Positions 5,479-6,193 of a stretch of 6,193 bases of DNA are shown here, one piece after another. How positions within the stretch are numbered: position 1 is the stretch's first letter; every line of letters begins with the position of its first letter. Source of the stretch: Treponema sp. (GTDB lineage Bacteria > Spirochaetota > Spirochaetia > Treponematales > Breznakiellaceae). The translations under genes were made by a program, and so were the position numbers. A model generated the notes under the pieces. It did not search any database, was not told the origin of the DNA, and saw nothing but the letters and a program-made list of their open reading frames with translations. The DNA lies in the NCBI GenBank assembly GCA_031273405.1, contig JAISRW010000091.1, positions 1 through 6,193 on the forward strand, in the 5' to 3' direction.

Positions 5479-6193
5479 GATCAAGAGGATTAACCGCGCT
5501 GCCGTTTTTATAAACAGCAAAATGAAGATGGGGTCCGGTGCTGTAGCCGGTACTGCCGACTTCCCCGATCTTTATCCCCTGGGTTACCCTGTCGGCCTGC
5601 TTAACCGAAACCCGGCTCAGATGAGCGTACATGGTCTGGTATTCGTTTCCGTGGCTCAGAATGATGTAGTTGCCGTAGGTGGAATTGAAGCCCACCGACG
5701 AAACCTTGCCGTCCATGGCGGCTCTAACCGTAGCGCCTGTGGGCGCCGCCAGATCTATGGCTGCGTGGTGCCGCCTTGCCCCGCTGATGGGGTCGTTGCG
5801 CCATCCGAAGGGGGACGTGAGCCTTGCCCCTTTGAGGGGATAGATAAAAAGCTCCCCCAGGGCCCGCTTTAGATCCTCCGAGCGCATGCGGGCGCCGGGG
5901 ACAAAGATCACCTGCCCTGCGGTGATAATATCCTTCTGCAAATCGTTGGCGTCCAGGATGGCTTCCATGGGAACCCCCATGGAGCGGGAAATCCCGGAGA
6001 GGCTGTCGCCCGCTTTAACCACATAGGGAATGCCGTTCATGTTGGGGAGTCTGAGGGTTTCGCCTTCCCGGAGCCGCCTGGCGTTGCTGATATTGTTGGA
6101 GGCGATAACCGCGTCCAGGGAAAGGGAATGGGCGGCGGCTATTTTCGAGACCGAGTCGCCCTTTTTCACCTTATAGCTTTTCCAGGCAAAGGT
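5465..6193 (-). CDS. LysM-LysM-M23 peptidoglycan endopeptidase (partial; N-terminus beyond window)
   Basis: The frame is open from the window edge to TGA 5467-5465, giving 242 visible residues. The GTG at 6169 is an internal valine of the first LysM (SYKVKKGDSV...), so the true start lies past 6193 and a signal peptide is probably outside the window. In visible numbering, LysM 1 is about 7-50 (YKVKKGDSVSKIA to LRLP), LysM 2 about 57-99 (YVVKAGDSLSGIS to VIFVP), and the M23 domain about 118-238. The zinc and catalytic residues are all present: His143 and Asp147 in HAAID, His191 in YAHLS, and His222/His224 in GPHLHF. M23 enzymes of this layout cut peptide cross-links in peptidoglycan, and LysM domains bind the glycan. 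It should act in the periplasm on the wall, possibly in elongation or division. The intact motifs predict an active enzyme, unlike the LytM domains of EnvC/NlpD type that have lost metal ligands. Confidence 0.95.
   Translation of the reverse strand, partial: TFAWKSYKVKKGDSVSKIAAAHSLSLDAVIASNNISNARRLREGETLRLPNMNGIPYVVKAGDSLSGISRSMGVPMEAILDANDLQKDIITAGQVIFVPGARMRSEDLKRALGELFIYPLKGARLTSPFGWRNDPISGARRHHAAIDLAAPTGATVRAAMDGKVSSVGFNSTYGNYIILSHGNEYQTMYAHLSRVSVKQADRVTQGIKIGEVGSTGYSTGPHLHFAVYKNGSAVNPLDLLTS

Noticed and set aside
6167..6169. GTG at 6169 as the start of the M23 gene
   Set aside because: It is the valine inside the YKVKKGD motif of LysM 1. The frame stays open to the window edge, so the gene is partial.

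Overview
The window most resembles a spirochaete of the Treponema line, possibly one of the GC-richer termite-gut or free-living treponemes. This is inferred from protein style and not from any marker gene. The supporting traits are a short lipoprotein with a loose lipobox, a FadL-like outer-membrane barrel protein with the NPAA motif near its N-terminus, a LysM-LysM-M23 envelope peptidase, and a secreted beta-propeller protein with a degenerate polysaccharide-deacetylase domain. Every confidently called gene with a visible N-terminus encodes an exported protein, except one 65-residue protein.

Layout, left half (+ strand). Bases 1-71 look like the last codons of an upstream gene. Bases 104-334 are a 21-bp tandem array of ten good copies plus one decayed copy, with partly alternating unit types. 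The minus strand across the array is open as a heptad-repeat ORF (94-507) that may or may not be translated. A promoter-like region (407-435) leads to a 263-residue lipoprotein (528-1319). A 407-residue beta-barrel outer-membrane protein (1358-2581) follows 38 bp later. These two probably form an operon and may act together in the outer membrane. A perfect 24-bp hairpin (2619-2670) between convergent genes ends the unit.

Layout, right half (- strand). Reading right to left: the 3' part of a LysM/M23 peptidoglycan hydrolase (cut by the window edge at 6193), a 42-residue microprotein with a strong ribosome binding site and a signal-like hydrophobic segment (5300-5428), a 65-residue charged helical protein (5038-5235), and a 771-residue exported propeller/NodB-like protein (2733-5048). 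The last two overlap by 11 bp and are probably translationally coupled. The group suggests envelope or cell-wall maintenance.

The items most worth a second look are the alternating, mutually complementary 21-bp array, the loss of metal-binding residues in the NodB domain, and the 42-residue exported microprotein.
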